A stretch of 15,951 nucleotides of DNA, taken from positions 1-15,951 of the forward strand of contig JAGHAO010000024.1 of NCBI GenBank assembly GCA_021161495.1, given 5' to 3'. This stretch comes from Caldisericaceae bacterium. Lineage in GTDB: Bacteria > Caldisericota > Caldisericia > Caldisericales > Caldisericaceae. Numbering within the stretch: position 1 is the stretch's first letter; each line of letters opens with the position of its first letter. Positions 13,822-15,951 of this stretch are shown here, piece after piece. Both the position numbers and the translations under genes were made by a program. The notes beneath the pieces are model-generated. The model was given only the letters and a program-made list of their open reading frames with translations. It was not told where the DNA came from and ran no database searches.

Positions 13822-14801
13822 CTTTTGCCTCCCAGCAATTTTTCCAGGGCAAAGGGGAGGTGTGCCTTCCAATTTCCCCACGAGTGCCCGTCGTTCCACA
13901 ATTTGACAACGACATTCGCTCCGTTTTTTGCAAAGAGTTTCGCAAAAAATTTGTTCGTATGCACTACGTTCATCGACATATCAAGCCGTGTTTCATATCT
14001 TCCCGCATCCATATAAATCTTTTTGTTTTTGAGAGGAGAAAAGTCTTCGTCTTCTTTAAAAAGTAAGACGCCCGACTGCGACACCGCGCCCGCGAATTCG
14101 GAAGGGTTTTTCAAAATCGCGGCAACGGAGACAAAACCCCCCAGAGAAACTCCGACCGTAAACTTTTTTCGGAACGAAAAACCTAACATTCTCTCACAGA
14201 AAGGAACAACCCTGCCTAAGATGAACTCGTCATAGCGGGAACAGTCCGAATATTCTTTCAGCCTCCTGTCTTTCCTTATATCTACGAATATTCCGTAAAC
14301 AGGCGGTATTTTCCCTTTGTTTATAAGGTAATCGAGCGTGTTTTTTGCGGCGCCGAACAGAATGTACTCCAACCCGTCCTGAAAGACGAGGGCGATTTTT
14401 TCTTTGCGCGTAAACGGCGGAATATAAATGTAAATATCCCTTTTGTACCTGAAATAGATTTTATCCGAAACGGAGTACTTTGCGATGCGCCCATGTTTTA
14501 TGCTTTTATGGTATTTTGTTGCGATCGGATAGTGGAAGCGGGGCATTCTGAGTTCCGAACTGAAACCGAACCCCCCTTCGCTTACGAACGGATTTTCCGC
14601 ATCGAGCATTTCCTTTCCGTCAACGACGAATTTGTAATCGAAGCGTGCGTTGAGCGGAAACTCTTTTTCCAGCACCCAGAGGTCTTCCCTCTTTGCAATC
14701 ATCCTCTCGGGCTGAAAATTGTTGAAGTCGCCCTTCAAAAAAACGTTTTCAGCCTCGCCGCAGTAAGTAAAAACAACCTTATTCCCGTTTATCTCAATCA
14801 T
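13818..14801 (-). CDS. Putative esterase, enterochelin esterase/esterase D type, with N-terminal CBM48-like domain
   Basis: A 327-residue protein with no signal peptide. Residues 1-85 look like an immunoglobulin-fold E-set/CBM48 domain (VFLKGDFNNFQPERM, then LWVLEKEFPLNARFDYKFVVDGKEMLDAENP). Residues 110-327 are an alpha/beta hydrolase of the Fes/esterase D type: YIYIPPF, ALVFQDG, the nucleophile elbow GVSLGGFVS (Ser219), the strand ending KIYMDAGRYETRLD as a source of the acidic residue, and NDGHSWGNWKAHLP with catalytic His306. The same architecture is seen in siderophore esterases and in carbohydrate esterases, so the substrate is open. It is first in an operon with folP and folK, which is unexpected. 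The ATG at 14801 has GAGG 5 bases upstream. No iron-uptake genes are nearby, which argues against enterochelin. Confidence 0.82.
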   Translation of the reverse strand: MIEINGNKVVFTYCGEAENVFLKGDFNNFQPERMIAKREDLWVLEKEFPLNARFDYKFVVDGKEMLDAENPFVSEGGFGFSSELRMPRFHYPIATKYHKSIKHGRIAKYSVSDKIYFRYKRDIYIYIPPFTRKEKIALVFQDGLEYILFGAAKNTLDYLINKGKIPPVYGIFVDIRKDRRLKEYSDCSRYDEFILGRVVPFCERMLGFSFRKKFTVGVSLGGFVSVAAILKNPSEFAGAVSQSGVLLFKEDEDFSPLKNKKIYMDAGRYETRLDMSMNVVHTNKFFAKLFAKNGANVVVKLWNDGHSWGNWKAHLPFALEKLLGGKR

Positions 14802-14830
14802 ATCAACCTCATTTTATTAAATTTCATTTC

Positions 14831-14840
14831 ATTATAGAAT
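14831..14840. promoter_or_regulatory. Overlapping divergent -10 boxes between the folate operon and rlmH
   Basis: The plus strand reads ATTATAGAAT. Read on the minus strand this contains a perfect TATAAT (plus 14831-14836), 30 bases before the esterase ATG. Read on the plus strand it contains TAGAAT (14835-14840), five of six consensus bases, only 6 bases before the rlmH ATG. Neither direction has a good -35 box at 16-18 bases. The plus-strand spacing would make the rlmH transcript almost or fully leaderless, which fits the lack of a clear ribosome binding site there. Confidence 0.5.
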
Positions 14841-14846
14841 AAAGCG

Positions 14847-15263
14847 ATGAAAATAAAACTCATAGCGGTGGGCAAATTAAGGAAAAGATACGTAAAGGAA
14901 GGCGTTGCGGACTACGTTTCCCGCATAAAACATTACGTTCCTTTTGAAATTATTGAAGTAAAAGAGGGAAAAACGGAACAGTATCTTTCGAAAGACGCGT
15001 TCAACGTCATTTTGGATATGAGGGGAAAGACGTTTTCTTCCGAAGAATTTGCCGAATTTATCCGAGACAAAATGATCAAAGGAAAGAGTCTGGCATTTTT
15101 CATAGGAGGCGCGGAAGGATTCAATGATTCCGTTCGCAAAAAAGCGGATATTCTTATCTCGTTTTCCAAAATGACTTTCCCTCACGAACTTGCGAGGCTG
15201 ATGCTAACAGAGCAGATTTACAGGGCGCTAACGATTATAAAGGGCGAAAAGTATCATAAGTGA
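14847..15263 (+). CDS. rlmH: 23S rRNA (pseudouridine1915-N3)-methyltransferase RlmH
   Basis: RlmH is a SPOUT-class, SAM-dependent enzyme that methylates pseudouridine 1915 in helix 69 of 23S rRNA on assembled ribosomes. Diagnostic blocks are IKLIAVGKLRKRYVKEGVADY at 3-23, VILDMRGKTFSSEEFA at 54-69, FFIGGAEGF at 84-92 (trefoil-knot SAM site) and SFSKMTFPHELARLMLTEQIYRA at 105-127, ending GEKYHK as in most homologues. It is 138 residues against the usual 155-160. The missing part is in the first half, around 38-52, where homologues have a longer helix before the LD strand. The ATG at 14847 has only AAAG close upstream, so weak or leaderless initiation is likely. It is the only confident plus-strand gene in the window. 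Confidence 0.95.
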   Translation: MKIKLIAVGKLRKRYVKEGVADYVSRIKHYVPFEIIEVKEGKTEQYLSKDAFNVILDMRGKTFSSEEFAEFIRDKMIKGKSLAFFIGGAEGFNDSVRKKADILISFSKMTFPHELARLMLTEQIYRALTIIKGEKYHK

Positions 15264-15291
15264 TTGTGATTTTAACACTTTACCGTATAAT
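15264..15291 (+). promoter_or_regulatory. Candidate sigma-70 promoter downstream of rlmH
   Basis: TTGTGA (15264-15269, four of six -35 bases) begins directly after the rlmH stop. It is followed after 16 bases by a perfect TATAAT at 15286-15291. Transcription would start near 15298 and run into a GAGGAGG ribosome binding site at 15312-15318 and the short ORF starting at 15322. Confidence 0.6.
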
Positions 15292-15321
15292 CGTTTCAAA
15301 AAGATAAAAACGAGGAGGCGT

Positions 15322-15426
15322 ATGAAACGAATAAAATTCGGAAAAAACGATATTTACGAAGCGGTAATTTATAAAAAAGAAGGAGTGAACAAAAACCTAA
15401 CATCCCCACCCTTTATACCTATGTAA
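15322..15426 (+). CDS. Short ORF (34 aa) with good expression signals; possible gene remnant or leader peptide
   Basis: ATG at 15322 lies 3 bases after GAGGAGG and behind a promoter with TATAAT at 15286. The peptide begins MKRIKFGKNDIYEAVIYKKE and ends FIPM before TAA at 15424. The first 20 codons have the Lys/Glu-rich style of genuine genes in this window; the later part (SPPFIP) does not. Beyond the TAA the same frame stays open for 29 codons to a TGA at 15514, including FKAVVIYNYDKQDKK, which loosely echoes YEAVIYKKEGVNK. I do not recognise a family. Either this is the surviving 5' end of a gene whose body was lost next to the repeat cluster, or a small peptide gene. Confidence 0.35.
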   Translation: MKRIKFGKNDIYEAVIYKKEGVNKNLTSPPFIPM

Positions 15427-15624
15427 TCCAAAAGATCCGATATTAATCTTTGCTCCGTTTTTAAAGCGGTTGTAATTTATAACTATGATAAACAGGATAA
15501 GAAACCGTTCCGATGAAATAATGTAAGGAAAGTTGTTTGTATTGTTTGCCGCAGTTATAATTTATGTCTCGCTCAATAAAATAATGAAACTTTTTCGTCA
15601 CGCCAAGGCATTCCCTTTTTGTTC
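15427..15624. other. Intergenic stretch without a recognised gene
   Basis: AT-rich sequence between the short ORF and the palindrome cluster. I see no ribosome binding site with a following credible reading frame, no tRNA or rRNA and no strong hairpin. An open frame of 90 codons that begins at 15533 runs through the palindromic repeats and has a composition (Cys, Ser, Phe-rich) unlike the real genes here, so it is not called. The GTAATTTATA string occurs at 15364-15373 and again near 15470, the only internal similarity noticed. Confidence 0.5.
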
Positions 15625-15651
15625 TCACTCTGAGATGTATTTGCTCAGGAT
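15625..15651 (+). repeat. Degenerate palindromic repeat, copy 1
   Basis: TCACTCTGAG and GCTCAGGAT flank an 8-base interval; CTGAG (15630-15634) pairs with CTCAG (15644-15648). It matches the outer parts of the better copies downstream only loosely. Confidence 0.4.
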
Positions 15652-15663
15652 AACAATTGAAAA

Positions 15664-15702
15664 GTCACTCTGGACCCTGTTCTGCACTTGTTTCAGCATT
15701 TC
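15664..15702 (+). repeat. Degenerate palindromic repeat, copy 2
   Basis: It begins GTCACTCTG and ends CACTTGTTTCAGCATTTC, so it carries both ends of the family but has extra sequence (GACCCTGTTCTG) between the arms. It looks like a decayed or nested copy. Confidence 0.45.
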
Positions 15703-15708
15703 AAAGTT

Positions 15709-15760
15709 GTCGTCCTGCCCTCCTTTCCTCGCCGAAGGCGAGCACTTGTTTCAGGATCTC
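15709..15760 (+). repeat. Palindromic repeat, copy 3, with an inserted hairpin
   Basis: The copy runs from GTCGTCCTG to CACTTGTTTCAGGATCTC. Between the arms sits a second perfect hairpin, CTCGCC-GAA-GGCGAG at 15728-15742 (6-bp stem, 3-base loop). The outer CCTG can still pair with CAGG. The copy is thus about 25 bases longer than the compact ones. Confidence 0.55.
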
Positions 15761-15769
15761 AAAGTAGTA

Positions 15770-15797
15770 GTCATTCCGAACTCGTTTCGGAATCTCG
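15770..15797 (+). repeat. Palindromic repeat, copy 4 (perfect stem, terminator-like)
   Basis: GTC is followed by ATTCCGAA (15773-15780), loop CTCGT and TTCGGAAT (15786-15793), then CTCG: a perfect 8-bp stem. A run of six T follows at 15798-15803, so on the plus strand it could also act as a weak intrinsic terminator, though four bases separate stem and T-run. Confidence 0.7.
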
Positions 15798-15814
15798 TTT
15801 TTTGAATTTTCTTT

Positions 15815-15842
15815 GTCATGCTGAATTTATTTCAGCATCTCG
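15815..15842 (+). repeat. Palindromic repeat, copy 5 (perfect stem)
   Basis: GTC, ATGCTGAA (15818-15825), loop TTTAT, TTCAGCAT (15831-15838), CTCG. Relative to copy 4 the stem bases differ in a paired way (C-G changes to G-C and G-C to T-A), so the hairpin is kept while the sequence changes. Confidence 0.7.
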
Positions 15843-15857
15843 ATTTTAATAGGAGTT

Positions 15858-15880
15858 TCGAGGAAAATGTGTTCCCTCGA
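15858..15880. repeat. Small inverted repeat between copies 5 and 6
   Basis: TCGAGG at 15858-15863 pairs with CCTCGA at 15875-15880 around an 11-base loop. It does not share the CTGAA/TTCAG core and may be unrelated to the repeat family. Confidence 0.4.
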
Positions 15881-15886
15881 TTCTAA

Positions 15887-15915
15887 GACCCTGAATTAAT
15901 ACATTTCAGGGTGAC
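15887..15915 (-). repeat. Palindromic repeat, copy 6, opposite orientation
   Basis: ACCCTGAA (15888-15895) pairs with TTCAGGGT (15905-15912) across a 9-base loop, and GAC follows. On the minus strand it begins GTCACCCTGAA and ends TTCAGGGTCT, the order of the other copies, so this one is inverted. Two further short hairpins follow: GGACA-AAAA-TGTCC at 15917-15930 and GTACC-C-GGTAC a few bases later. Confidence 0.65.
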
Positions 15916-15951
15916 GGGACAAAAATGTCCTCCTGGTACCCGGTACTAAGC

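Noticed and set aside
15533..15805. A 90-codon plus-strand open frame near the window end
   Set aside because: It runs across three palindromic repeats, has composition unlike the real genes, and has no recognisable domain.
15625..15951. CRISPR array
   Set aside because: Repeat units differ in sequence and spacing, one is inverted, there are no unique spacers of even length, and no cas genes are present.

Overview
The window carries one compact accessory system, a small folate-linked operon, a single plus-strand housekeeping gene and a non-coding end full of small palindromes. Almost everything is on the minus strand. The proteins are rich in Lys and Glu and poor in Gln, DNA composition is moderate, and spacing is very tight, with ATGA stop-start overlaps at many junctions. 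This recalls thermophilic or anaerobic lineages such as Thermotogota, Caldisericota or Bacillota-like groups. The S-layer homology (SLH) domains imply a wall-anchored surface layer. I cannot name the organism from the sequence.

Region 1 (1-11102, minus) reads as an eleven-gene peptidoglycan-salvage operon behind a near-consensus sigma-70 promoter at 11074-11102. In order of transcription it encodes: a GntR/HutC regulator; a BadF/BadG-type amino-sugar kinase; MurQ; a NamZ-like exo-muramidase; a secreted SLH-anchored family 5 solute-binding protein; two Dpp/Opp-type permeases; an unassigned TIM-barrel protein; a NagZ-like GH3 glucosaminidase; an AmiE-like serine amidase; and AnmK, cut by the window edge. 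The inferred pathway is as follows. The surface binding protein and permeases import muropeptides. NagZ, AmiE and NamZ, none with a visible signal peptide, take them apart in the cytoplasm. The two kinases make MurNAc-6-phosphate. MurQ converts that to GlcNAc-6-phosphate and lactate. The enzyme set matches the Bacillus subtilis MurNAc operon (murQ-murR-murP-amiE-nagZ-namZ), with an ABC importer plus kinases in place of the PTS transporter and with cytoplasmic hydrolases. No transporter ATPase, nagA or nagB is in view.

Region 2 (11122-14801, minus) holds an esterase with an N-terminal CBM48-like domain, folP with a long N-terminal extension, folK, and two half-size chromate-transporter (CHR) genes. 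The CHR genes share a 53-bp stretch differing at one base. All neighbours overlap, so they are probably co-transcribed from a promoter at 14831-14836.

Region 3 (14802-15951) starts with the divergent rlmH gene, whose -10 box appears to overlap that of the folate operon. After rlmH comes a good promoter and ribosome binding site leading into a 34-codon ORF of unknown nature, then about 500 bp with no convincing gene. The last 330 bp contain about six copies of a palindromic repeat of the type GTCAT-nCTGAA-loop-TTCAGn-ATCTC.
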